Assembly: GCF_043194295.1 (NCBI RefSeq)
Contig: NZ_JBAFVK010000001.1
Origin: Xanthobacter autotrophicus
GTDB taxonomy: Bacteria; Pseudomonadota; Alphaproteobacteria; Rhizobiales; Xanthobacteraceae
Length of the DNA stretch: 64,000 nucleotides
Direction: 5' to 3' (one strand)
The notes beneath the pieces are model-generated. The model saw only the letters and a list, made by a program, of their open reading frames with translations. It did not search any database and had not been told where the DNA came from. This document shows positions 1 to 7,746 of the stretch, piece by piece (the first letter of the stretch is position 1; every line of letters begins with the position of its first letter). The translations under genes and the position numbers were made by a program.

Positions 1-719
1 TGAACCCGACCCAGGGCCTCTATGCGGAACTCAAGCAGGACTTCGCCGGTATCGGCGGTGACGTGAACTTCATCCGCACCACCGGCGATATCCGTCACTA
101 CACGCCGCTCTGGGGTGACTCCGTGCTCATCCTGCGCACCCAGGCCGGCTATGTGACCTCCTGGGGCGGTGATCAGCTCGACGTGCTGGACAACTTCTAC
201 ATGGGTCCGAACCTGGTGCGCGGCTTTGCTCCGTCCGGTATCGGCCCGCGTGACGCTGCTCCGTGCGCTACTACGAACCTGAGCTCGCCCATTGGTTACA
301 ACTGCTACAATAACTCGTTGAACGCCCTCGGCGGCACCACGTACTGGGGCGTGTCTGCGGAAGTTCAGTTCCCCTTCGCCTTCCTGCCCAAGGATATCGG
401 CATGAAGGGCGCGATCTTCGCGGATGCCGGCTCCCTGTTCGACTACGGCGGACCTAATACCTTCCCAAGTGTGTATAATTGGAATGGTACCAACGTGTAC
501 GGCGGTGCGAACTACGTGACCTGCCCCGCCGGTTCGAAGAACGCGACAGGCAACGTCTGCGTGATCCAGAACGACGATACGGTCCGCTCGTCCATCGGTG
601 CCAGCTTGATCTGGCAGTCGCCCTTCGGACCGCTGCGCTTCGACTATGCTTGGGTGCTGTCGCAGGCCAGCCAAGACCGGACCCAGGCGTTCCGCTTCTC
701 CGGCGGCACGCGCTTCTGA
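1..719 (+). CDS. bamA: Outer-membrane protein assembly factor BamA, C-terminal part (5' truncated by window edge)
   Basis: The frame is open from base 3 and ends at a TGA at 717-719, so only about 238 C-terminal residues are present. The visible part is beta-barrel sequence: alternating aromatic and polar strands, a GPNLVRGF segment (the conserved VRGF of the BamA/Omp85 barrel loop L6, which inserts into the barrel), and a last strand ending GGTRF with a terminal Phe, as expected of an outer-membrane barrel. BamA is the core insertase of the BAM complex. Its position directly before lpxD is the usual alphaproteobacterial order. The N-terminal POTRA domains lie outside the window. The cysteine-containing loop around 510-560 (TCPAG and NVCV) is a plausible extracellular loop with a disulfide. 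Confidence 0.93.
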   Translation, partial: NPTQGLYAELKQDFAGIGGDVNFIRTTGDIRHYTPLWGDSVLILRTQAGYVTSWGGDQLDVLDNFYMGPNLVRGFAPSGIGPRDAAPCATTNLSSPIGYNCYNNSLNALGGTTYWGVSAEVQFPFAFLPKDIGMKGAIFADAGSLFDYGGPNTFPSVYNWNGTNVYGGANYVTCPAGSKNATGNVCVIQNDDTVRSSIGASLIWQSPFGPLRFDYAWVLSQASQDRTQAFRFSGGTRF

Positions 720-812
720 TCCTGATCCAGCACGGTGGGCGCCGGAGGGTGGTGGCATTTGCCCCAACCTTCGGCGCCCACCGCGTTCTTAGCGCCCGGG
801 CGTACCCTTCCC

Positions 813-1910
813 ATGAGCCATGACGTCTTCTTCCCGCTTCCGGCGCCCCTCACCCTCGCGGAGGTGGCGGCCCTCAGCGGGGCGCGGCTGGACGCAGCCG
901 ATGAGGCGCAGGCCGCCGCGCTGGGCGCGCGCATCATCAAGGGCGTCGGCACCCTGGAAACGGCCGGACCGGACGAACTCGCCTTCTGCGACACCGTCCT
1001 GTTCGCCGAGAAGCTGGGCGCCGTGCGAGCCGGCGCGGTCATCACGTCGGAGCGGTTCGCCGCGAAGGCGCCTCCCGGCCTGCCGCTGCTCATCGCGGCC
1101 CGCCCTGCCGCTGCCTTTCTCGCAGTCACCCGCACCCTGTTTCCCGCAGCGCTCAAGCCGCTGTCCATCTTCGGCCAGGATGGCGTCGCTCCGGGAGCGC
1201 AGGTGCATCCCAAGGCCCGGCTCGAGGATGGAGTCACGGTGGATCCCGGGGCGGTGATAGGGCCGGGGGCGGAAATCGGTAGCGGCACCATCGTCTGTGC
1301 CGGGGCCATCATTGGCCCGCATGTCCGCATTGGCCGCAACTGCGCCATCGGGCCCGGCGCCAGCGTCATCCATGCGTTTCTCGGCAACGGCGTGATCATC
1401 CATGGCGGCGCGCGGATTGGTTCCGACGGCTTCGGCTATCAGCCGAGCCCAAAGGGCCACGTGAAGGTGCCGCAGATCGGCCGCGTGGTGATCCAGGACG
1501 ACGTGGAAATCGGCGCCAACACCACCATCGATCGCGGCGCCCTGACCGATACGGTCATCGGAGAGGGCACCAAGATCGACAATCTGGTGCAGATCGCCCA
1601 CAACGTGGTGACCGGCCGCCATTGCATCATCGTCTCCCAGACCGGTATTTCCGGCTCCACCACGCTGGGGGATTTCGTGATGCTCGGCGGACAGGTGGGC
1701 GTGGTGGGCCACGCCACCATCGGGACGGGCGCGCAGATCGCCGCCTCCAGCAACGTGAAGGGCGACGTGCCGCCCGGCGTGCGCTGGGGCGGCTCGCCCG
1801 CCAAGCCGGTGCGGGAGTGGTTCCGCGAGGTGACGACCCTCAAGCGCCTTGCCGCGGCCAGCGCCCGGCGCGACGTGAATGACGGGGAAGGGGAAGGATC
1901 GGGGGAATGA
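813..1910 (+). CDS. lpxD: UDP-3-O-(3-hydroxyacyl)glucosamine N-acyltransferase LpxD
   Basis: Third step of lipid A synthesis: transfers a 3-hydroxyacyl chain from ACP to the 2-amino group of UDP-3-O-acyl-glucosamine in the cytoplasm. The 365-residue product has an N-terminal uridine-binding domain (about residues 1-105) and then a left-handed beta-helix of hexapeptide repeats (for example AVIGPGAEIGSGTIV). The candidate catalytic histidine is H263 in VQIAHN. I chose the ATG at 813 (MSHDVFFPLP); an in-frame GTG at 735 would add 26 residues with no family resemblance that overlap the space after bamA. The stop overlaps the fabZ start by 4 nt (ATGA), so translation is probably coupled in the lpx operon. 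Confidence 0.95.
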   Translation: MSHDVFFPLPAPLTLAEVAALSGARLDAADEAQAAALGARIIKGVGTLETAGPDELAFCDTVLFAEKLGAVRAGAVITSERFAAKAPPGLPLLIAARPAAAFLAVTRTLFPAALKPLSIFGQDGVAPGAQVHPKARLEDGVTVDPGAVIGPGAEIGSGTIVCAGAIIGPHVRIGRNCAIGPGASVIHAFLGNGVIIHGGARIGSDGFGYQPSPKGHVKVPQIGRVVIQDDVEIGANTTIDRGALTDTVIGEGTKIDNLVQIAHNVVTGRHCIIVSQTGISGSTTLGDFVMLGGQVGVVGHATIGTGAQIAASSNVKGDVPPGVRWGGSPAKPVREWFREVTTLKRLAAASARRDVNDGEGEGSGE

Positions 1911-2392
1911 ACGAAACGACGTCCGCCGCCGAAGGTGCGGCGCCGAAGGTGCTCGCCAGCGCCGACATCCTCAAGGTGCTCACCTGCCTGCCTCACCGCT
2001 ACCCGTTCCTCATGGTGGATCGGGTGGAGCAGATCGACGGCGACCTCTCCTGCGTCGGCATCAAGAATGTCACCGCCAACGAGCCGCACTTCCAGGGCCA
2101 TTTTCCCGGCAACCCGGTGATGCCCGGCGTGCTCATCATTGAAGGCATGGCGCAGACCGCAGGTGTCGTGTGCGTGCTCGGCAAGGACAGCGAGAAGCCG
2201 TCCCTGGTCTATTTCATGACCATCGACGAGGCGAAGTTTCGTCGCCCGGTCGTGCCGGGCGATGTGCTCGAATATCACATGACGCGCATCTCCCGCCGCC
2301 GCAATATGTGGTGGTATCGAGGTGAGGCCAAGGTGCGGGGCGAAATCGTCGCGCAGGCCAAGGTGGGCGCCATGATCATGGAGAACAGCTAG
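1907..2392 (+). CDS. fabZ: (3R)-hydroxyacyl-ACP dehydratase FabZ
   Basis: Hot-dog-fold dehydratase of type II fatty acid synthesis, converting 3-hydroxyacyl-ACP to trans-2-enoyl-ACP. The 161-residue protein has the diagnostic PHRYPFLMVDRV segment and the active-site pair H65 (HFPGNPVMPG) and E79 (EGMAQ). It sits between lpxD and lpxA, as in most proteobacteria, where it competes with the acyltransferases for 3-hydroxyacyl-ACP and so balances phospholipid against lipid A. It overlaps lpxD by 4 nt, and its TAG stop overlaps the lpxA GTG start by 1 nt. The N-terminal 15 or so residues (rich in Ala, Thr, Glu) are an extension beyond the family core. Confidence 0.96.
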   Translation: MNETTSAAEGAAPKVLASADILKVLTCLPHRYPFLMVDRVEQIDGDLSCVGIKNVTANEPHFQGHFPGNPVMPGVLIIEGMAQTAGVVCVLGKDSEKPSLVYFMTIDEAKFRRPVVPGDVLEYHMTRISRRRNMWWYRGEAKVRGEIVAQAKVGAMIMENS

Positions 2393-3198
2393 TGGCGAAG
2401 ATCGACCCCACCGCTCGGGTGGAGAACCCGGCGGGGCTCGCGGATGATGTGGAGATCGGCCCCTACACAGTTCTCGGTCCGGATGTGGTGCTCAAGGAGG
2501 GGGTCAAGCTCCTCGCCCATGTGAATATCCAGGGCGCCACCACCATCGGCGCGCGGACGACGGTCTACCCCTTTGCCGCCCTCGGCACGGCGCCTCAGTC
2601 AGTGCACTACAAGGGCGAGCGTACGGCGCTTGTCATCGGCTCGGACTGCATTATCCGTGAAAACGCCACCGCCAGCATCGGCACGGCGGGCGGCGGCGGC
2701 GTGACCCGCATCGGCAACGGTGTCATGATGATGACCGGCTCTCACGTGGGCCACGACTGCACCGTGGGCGACAGCGTCATCTTCGCCAACAATGCGGTCC
2801 TGGGCGGCCATGTGAGCGTCGGCGAATTCACGTTCCTGGGCGGGCAGTGCGCGGTGCACCAGTTCACCCGCATCGGCGCCCATTGCATGATTTCCGGCCT
2901 CACCGGCGTGCGCGAGGACGTGATCCCCTTTGGCAATGTGCTGGGCCAGGCAGGCAAGCTCGTCGGCCTCAACGTTATCGGCATGAAGCGGCGCGGCTTC
3001 TCCAAGTCGGATTTGCATGCGGCGCGGGCGGTCTATCGCGACCTCTTCTTCGGTGAGGGCACGTTCGAGGCCCGCCTCGAGACCGTGCGCGAACAGGCCG
3101 CGACTTCAGCCTTCGCCGCCGCTGTGGTCAGCTTCATCGATGCCGATCGCAAGCGGCCGATCTGCCAACCGTCGCGAGGCGTCATCAAGGAGGAGTGA
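2392..3198 (+). CDS. lpxA: Acyl-ACP:UDP-N-acetylglucosamine O-acyltransferase LpxA
   Basis: First enzyme of lipid A synthesis: adds a 3-hydroxyacyl chain to O-3 of UDP-GlcNAc. The 268-residue protein is a left-handed beta-helix (hexapeptide repeats from residue 1 to about 185) followed by an alpha-helical C-terminal domain. The catalytic histidine is visible as H121 in VGHDCTVGD. The start is a GTG placed one base into the fabZ stop codon (TAGTG), giving tight coupling. Length and repeat layout match the family. Confidence 0.95.
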   Translation: MAKIDPTARVENPAGLADDVEIGPYTVLGPDVVLKEGVKLLAHVNIQGATTIGARTTVYPFAALGTAPQSVHYKGERTALVIGSDCIIRENATASIGTAGGGGVTRIGNGVMMMTGSHVGHDCTVGDSVIFANNAVLGGHVSVGEFTFLGGQCAVHQFTRIGAHCMISGLTGVREDVIPFGNVLGQAGKLVGLNVIGMKRRGFSKSDLHAARAVYRDLFFGEGTFEARLETVREQAATSAFAAAVVSFIDADRKRPICQPSRGVIKEE

Positions 3199-3201
3199 GG
3201 C

Positions 3202-4149
3202 GTGAGCCTTCCAGGGCAGAACGGGCGGGGTCCGGTGACCGGCCCGAGCGGCCTGAAGGCGGGCGCGGGGACGGCGGACCGTGGGCCTGTGTCCAGCGGA
3301 CCCGTTGGCATCGTCGCCGGCGGCGGCGCCTTTCCGGCGGCTGTCGCCGAGGCGGTCATCGCACAGGGGCGCGATGTGCTGCTCCTCCTCATCCGCGGCT
3401 TCGCCGATCCGGCGCTGGAACGCTATCCCCACCAGTGGTTTCGCCTGGGTTCGCTGGGCTCCATCACTGCGATGGCCAAGGCGCGAGGCGTGCGCGACGT
3501 GGTAATGGTGGGTGCGCTTACCCGTCCGCGGGTGTCGGACCTCGGCTTCGACTGGACCATGCTGCGCCTGTTGCCGCGCATCGCCCGGCTGTTTCGCGGC
3601 GGCGACAATCATCTTTTGTCGGGTGTGCTCGAACTGGTGGCCGAACAGGGCTTCAACCTCGTCGGTGCGCACGAGGTTGCCCCCGGGCTGCTGCTGCCGC
3701 AGGGCGTGCTCGGCGCGCGGGCACCCTCGGCGCAGGACCGGCAGGATATGGCTCGCGGGCTCGATGTCATCCGCACCCTCGGGCCGTTTGATGTGGGGCA
3801 GGGGGTGATCGTGGTTGATGGCTTCGTCGCGGCCGTGGAAGCGGCTGAGGGCACCGACCAGATGCTCGCGCGCTATGGCGATATGCGCCGCACCGGCCGC
3901 CTGCGGTTTCACGCTGGGCGTGGGGTGCTGGTGAAGGCGCCGAAGCCGGGTCAGGATCGGCGGGTGGACCTGCCCTCCCTTGGGCCGGCCACCGTGGCGC
4001 GTGCCGCCGAAGTGGGGCTTGGCGGCATCGCCTTCGAGGCGGGCGGTGCCATCGTGCCCGATGTGCAGGCGCTGGTGGCGGGTGCTGATGCGGCCGGCCT
4101 GTTCATTTTCGGCATGGACCGGAGCGGCGCGGTGAGCGGCCAGTCATGA
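3202..4149 (+). CDS. lpxI: UDP-2,3-diacylglucosamine pyrophosphatase LpxI
   Basis: LpxI (DUF1009 family) hydrolyses UDP-2,3-diacylglucosamine to lipid X and UMP; it is the alphaproteobacterial replacement for LpxH. The 315-residue product shows a GIVAGGGAFP segment near residue 35 and a C-terminal half rich in the conserved GGIAFEAGG and GMDR stretches. The GTG at 3202 is preceded by a strong AAGGAGGAG (3187-3195). The first 32 or so residues (Gly/Pro-rich, GPVTGPSG) are longer than I expect for the family, so an internal start cannot be excluded. The stop overlaps the lpxB start by 4 nt, and lpxI-lpxB adjacency supports the assignment over other DUF1009 roles. Confidence 0.9.
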   Translation: MSLPGQNGRGPVTGPSGLKAGAGTADRGPVSSGPVGIVAGGGAFPAAVAEAVIAQGRDVLLLLIRGFADPALERYPHQWFRLGSLGSITAMAKARGVRDVVMVGALTRPRVSDLGFDWTMLRLLPRIARLFRGGDNHLLSGVLELVAEQGFNLVGAHEVAPGLLLPQGVLGARAPSAQDRQDMARGLDVIRTLGPFDVGQGVIVVDGFVAAVEAAEGTDQMLARYGDMRRTGRLRFHAGRGVLVKAPKPGQDRRVDLPSLGPATVARAAEVGLGGIAFEAGGAIVPDVQALVAGADAAGLFIFGMDRSGAVSGQS

Positions 4150-5336
4150 GGGAAGGCGCGAAGACGGCGCTCCGCGTCTTCATGGTCGCGGGCGAGGAAT
4201 CGGGCGACCAACTGGGCGGTGCGCTCATGGAGAGCCTTCATGCCACGGCGCCGGGCATCGCCTTTCGTGGCGTCGGCGGCCGGCGCATGGCTGCAGCTGG
4301 CCTTGCGAGCCTTTTTCCCATGGAGGACATTACCGCCATCGGCATCACCGCCGTGGTTGGCAAGCTGCCCACCATCCTGCGGCGGCTCCGGGAAACCGTG
4401 GCGGCGGTGCTGGCCGATCCTCCCGACGTGCTGGTGCTGGTGGATGCGCCGGATTTCACCCATCGCGTGGCCGCGCGTGTGCGGGCGGCAAATCCCAACA
4501 TCCCCATCGTGAAATATGTCTCGCCCACCGTGTGGGTCTGGCGGCCGGGCCGGGCGGCGGCCATGCGCCCGCACGTGGATGCGCTGCTCGCGCTGCTGCC
4601 GTTCGAACCGGAGGTGCATCGCCGCCTCGGCGGGCCGCCCACCTTCTATGTGGGCCACCCTTTGCTGGAGCGGCTCGACGAGTTGCGCCCCTCGGAGGAG
4701 GAGGCGGGGCGGCGCTCCGGCTTACCGCCTTTGGTGCTGGTCCTCCCGGGAAGCCGGCGGCGCGAGATCGTGCGGCTTGGGGCCGATTTCGGCGCCGCGC
4801 TTGCGCGGGTCGGCCAGAGCCGGCCCATGGATCTTGTGCTCCCCACCCTGCCGCGCCTGGAACCGTTGGTGCGCGAGACCATCTCCTCCTGGCCGCTCAA
4901 GCCGCGCATCGTCACCACAGAAGCGGAGAAATATGCCGCTTTCCGCAGCGCCCGTGCCGCGCTCGCGGCGTCCGGAACGGTCACGCTGGAACTGGCGCTG
5001 GCCGGCATTCCCCATGTGGCGGCCTACCGTGTGGGATGGCTCGAGGCCCAGATCGCCCGGCGCATCCTGCAGGGCACCACGGTCATCCTCGCCAATCTGG
5101 TGGCGGGGGAAAATGTGGTGCCGGAATATCTGCAGGAATACCTGACCGTGCCGGTGCTGGCGGATGCGCTCGACAAGGTCATCGGCGATACGCCCGAGCG
5201 GGCGCGGCAGGAGGCCACCTTCGCCCGGTTCGACGCTATTTTCAGCATTACTGGGCCGAGCCCCAGTGCGCGGGCGGCCGAGGTGGTGTTGCGCCTTGCC
5301 CGTGGCGGGCGTCCCGGCGCGCTGCCGCCGGCGTGA
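4146..5336 (+). CDS. lpxB: Lipid-A-disaccharide synthase LpxB
   Basis: GT-B fold family 19 glycosyltransferase that joins UDP-2,3-diacylglucosamine and lipid X to make the lipid A disaccharide at the inner membrane. The 396-residue protein begins with FMVAGEESGDQLGG (the family's GE-SGD motif) and contains KYVSPTVWVWRPGR and LPGSRRREI, typical of LpxB. It is the last gene of the lpxD-fabZ-lpxA-lpxI-lpxB operon, overlapping lpxI by ATGA. A strong hairpin follows 74 nt after the stop. Confidence 0.95.
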   Translation: MREGAKTALRVFMVAGEESGDQLGGALMESLHATAPGIAFRGVGGRRMAAAGLASLFPMEDITAIGITAVVGKLPTILRRLRETVAAVLADPPDVLVLVDAPDFTHRVAARVRAANPNIPIVKYVSPTVWVWRPGRAAAMRPHVDALLALLPFEPEVHRRLGGPPTFYVGHPLLERLDELRPSEEEAGRRSGLPPLVLVLPGSRRREIVRLGADFGAALARVGQSRPMDLVLPTLPRLEPLVRETISSWPLKPRIVTTEAEKYAAFRSARAALAASGTVTLELALAGIPHVAAYRVGWLEAQIARRILQGTTVILANLVAGENVVPEYLQEYLTVPVLADALDKVIGDTPERARQEATFARFDAIFSITGPSPSARAAEVVLRLARGGRPGALPPA

Positions 5337-5410
5337 GACTGATGGCATCGGCTCGGGCTTCGCGCGGAGCCCGGCGGTCTTGAACAGCCCAATGTCATAC
5401 GCTCAAACGA

Positions 5411-5436
5411 AAAGCGCGGCCCGGGGGCCGCGCTTT
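5411..5436. terminator. Bidirectional hairpin terminator between convergent lpxB and gltA
   Basis: Perfect 11-bp stem aaagcgcggcc / ggccgcgcttt with a 4-nt loop (cggg). It is A-rich on the left and T-rich on the right (ctttccttgttt), so it can act for lpxB (+) and for gltA (-). Confidence 0.85.
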
Positions 5437-5472
5437 CCTTGTTTCAACCGGCCGTGATGAAGGGCCGTTGGA

Positions 5473-6783
5473 TCACTTGCGCTTGGACATGGCGACATAG
5501 TCGCGCTGGGCGGCGCCGGTGTAGAGCTGACGGGGACGGCCGATGCGCTGGCCCGGATCCTCGATCATCTCCTTCCACTGGCCAATCCAGCCCACGGTGC
5601 GCGCCAGGGCGAACAGCACAGTGAACATGGTGGTTGGGAAGCCCATGGCCTTCAGGGTGATGCCCGAATAGAAGTCGATGTTCGGATAGAGCTTCTTCTC
5701 GATGAAGTAGTCGTCGGACAGCGCGATGCGCTCCAGTTCGACGGCGACGTCCAGAAGCGGATCGTCCTTGATGCCCAGCTCGCCGAGCACTTCGTGGCAG
5801 GTCTGCTGCATGATCTTGGCGCGCGGGTCGTAGTTCTTGTACACCCGGTGGCCGAAGCCCATGAGGCGGAAGGGGTCGTTCTTGTCCTTCGACCGCTTGA
5901 TGTATTCCGGGATGCGGTCCACGTGGCCGATCTCGGTGAGCATCTTGAGGGCCGCCTCGTTGGCGCCGCCATGGGCGGGACCCCACAGGCAGGCGATGCC
6001 GGCGGCGATGCAGGCAAACGGATTGGCGCCGGAGGAGCCGGCGAGGCGCACCGTCGAGGTGGAGGCGTTCTGCTCGTGATCGGCGTGGAGGATAAAAATC
6101 TTATCCATCGCCTTCGCGAGAATCGGGTTCACCTTATAGTCTTCGCACGGAACGGCGAAGCACATGTTCAGGAAGTTGGCTGTATAGTCGAGTTCATTCT
6201 TGGGATAAACAAACGGCTGGCCAATAGAATACTTGTAGGCCATGGCCGCCAGCGTCGGCATCTTCGCGATCATGCGGATCGATGCGATCAGGCGCTGGGT
6301 GGGATCAGAAATATCGGTGGAGTCGTGATAGAAGGCGGACAGCGCGCCGACGGACGCGACCATGATCGCCATGGGGTGGGCGTCGCGGCGGAAGCCCTGG
6401 AAGAACCGCGTCATCTGCTCGTGAACCATCGTGTGACGGGTCACGGACATGTCGAACTCGGCCTTCTGGGCCGCGGTCGGCAGTTCGCCGTACAGTAGGA
6501 GATAGCAGGTCTCGAGAAAGTCGCCGTTCTCTGCGAGCTGCTCGATGGGGTAGCCGCGATAGAGCAGCACGCCCTCGTCACCGTCGATATAGGTGATCTT
6601 GCTTTCACACGATGCGGTGGAGGTAAAGCCGGGGTCATAGGTGAAAAGCCCGGTCTGGCCGTAGAGCTTCGAGATATCGACCACGTCGGGGCCAATGGTC
6701 CCTTCGTGGATGGGAAGGTCCCAGCTCTTCTCCCCCAAGCTTAGCTTGGCCGCTTTTGCCCCGGTATTGGTGGTGGCGTCCAT
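5473..6783 (-). CDS. gltA: Citrate synthase
   Basis: Condenses oxaloacetate and acetyl-CoA at the entry to the TCA cycle; cytoplasmic. At 436 residues it is the long, NADH-sensitive type II (hexameric) form usual in Gram-negatives. Visible catalytic positions are H271 in PAHGGANEAA and H312 in GFGHRVYKNYDPR, with FYSGI further on. The N-terminal beta-rich domain (KLSLGEKSWDLPIHEGT) is also present. It sits alone on the minus strand with mobA upstream (171-nt gap) and ends against the bidirectional hairpin at 5411-5436. Confidence 0.96.
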   Translation of the reverse strand: MDATTNTGAKAAKLSLGEKSWDLPIHEGTIGPDVVDISKLYGQTGLFTYDPGFTSTASCESKITYIDGDEGVLLYRGYPIEQLAENGDFLETCYLLLYGELPTAAQKAEFDMSVTRHTMVHEQMTRFFQGFRRDAHPMAIMVASVGALSAFYHDSTDISDPTQRLIASIRMIAKMPTLAAMAYKYSIGQPFVYPKNELDYTANFLNMCFAVPCEDYKVNPILAKAMDKIFILHADHEQNASTSTVRLAGSSGANPFACIAAGIACLWGPAHGGANEAALKMLTEIGHVDRIPEYIKRSKDKNDPFRLMGFGHRVYKNYDPRAKIMQQTCHEVLGELGIKDDPLLDVAVELERIALSDDYFIEKKLYPNIDFYSGITLKAMGFPTTMFTVLFALARTVGWIGQWKEMIEDPGQRIGRPRQLYTGAAQRDYVAMSKRK

Positions 6784-6954
6784 GGATCCCTCATCCTTTG
6801 GGCGGACAAGAACCGGATCTCCGCGCGGGTCCGGAGGTGGCGATCCGGTTCCCCGAGTGGCAAGTCCGTCCCCGCTCTGGCGTCTTCGCGAATGCGAAGC
6901 TGCCGTGAAGCAGTCCTAAACCCTCCCCATTCCTGCCGCAAGCGTGACCATGCT

Positions 6955-7596
6955 TCATTGCCGGGCAGTCCGGCGAATCTCTGCAATGGCAAGGTCTTCC
7001 GGTGTGTTCACATTGAAGAAGGGGTCATCCGGCTCACTGTCCCACACCTCTGTTACGGCGTTCAGGGTGTCGAGGAAAAGCCCGACTTTCAGCCGGCCTG
7101 CCTCCAGGCTTTGCCGCAGCGCGGTGCGCGCCGAGGCCGGCCAGAGGGCAATCACCGGATGGCGCTGGCCCAGCGAACCGGCGCAGACCAGGCCCCCCGT
7201 TTCCGCCTGCCTCCGCCGAAGGCGCTCGGCGAGGTCGCCCGGCAGAAAAGGGATGTCGGCCGGAACGGTGAGGAGGCTGGCGCCCGCATCCTCGGCCGCG
7301 AGGCGCTCCAGCCCGGCCAGCACACCCGCCAGCGGGCCGGGATGGCCGGCGAGGGTGTCGGGGACCAGTTCGCAGCCAAGGCCGGCGTAGGCCTCCGCAT
7401 CGCTGTTGGCGTTGATCCAGAGCTGATCCACCTGCGGTCGCAGCCGGTCGATCACATGGGCAATGAGCGGCGCGCCGCCGAGCCGCACCAGCGGTTTCTC
7501 CAGTGCGCCATGGGCTGGCGCGTTCATGCGTCGGCCGAGGCCGCCGGCGAGAATCATGGCGCGGGTCAGGGGGAAGGGCGGGGAAGAGGGGCTCAT
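6955..7596 (-). CDS. mobA: Molybdenum cofactor guanylyltransferase MobA
   Basis: Transfers GMP from GTP to Mo-molybdopterin to make the MGD cofactor of DMSO-reductase-type enzymes. The 213-residue protein has the nucleotidyltransferase signature ILAGGLGRRM near residue 15, EKPLVRLGG, GPLAGVLAG, the metal-binding VPADIPFLP and HPVIALWP. The usual short GG-DK loop after LAGG..RM is replaced by NAPAHGALEK, slightly longer than in typical MobA, so a related sugar-nucleotide-type transferase is a weaker alternative. The start at 7596 gives 13 residues before the beta strand; M14 is possible. No other molybdenum gene is beside it. Confidence 0.8.
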   Translation of the reverse strand: MSPSSPPFPLTRAMILAGGLGRRMNAPAHGALEKPLVRLGGAPLIAHVIDRLRPQVDQLWINANSDAEAYAGLGCELVPDTLAGHPGPLAGVLAGLERLAAEDAGASLLTVPADIPFLPGDLAERLRRRQAETGGLVCAGSLGQRHPVIALWPASARTALRQSLEAGRLKVGLFLDTLNAVTEVWDSEPDDPFFNVNTPEDLAIAEIRRTARQ

Positions 7597-7689
7597 GCGC
7601 CTTCATAAGGCGTGAGCGGTCCGCACGGAACTCCGCCTTGCTTGGGACGCCATTTACCTCAGGCACCACTCAGGCAGGCCGTGAAACCG

Positions 7690-7716
7690 AAACGCCCGGC
7701 ACGAGGCCGGGCGTTT
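7690..7716 (-). terminator. Hairpin terminator after the NdvB-like glucan synthase gene
   Basis: Perfect 11-bp stem aaacgcccggc / gccgggcgttt with a 5-nt loop, 31 nt beyond the stop of the minus-strand gene at 7747. Read on the minus strand it is followed by cggtttcac, a short T-containing tail. Confidence 0.75.
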
Positions 7717-7746
7717 GAAGCTTGATCGCGGCGGGGCGCGCCAGCC

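Noticed and set aside
735..812. GTG at 735 as the lpxD start
   Set aside because: Adds 26 residues without family match; the ATG at 813 gives the standard N-terminus.
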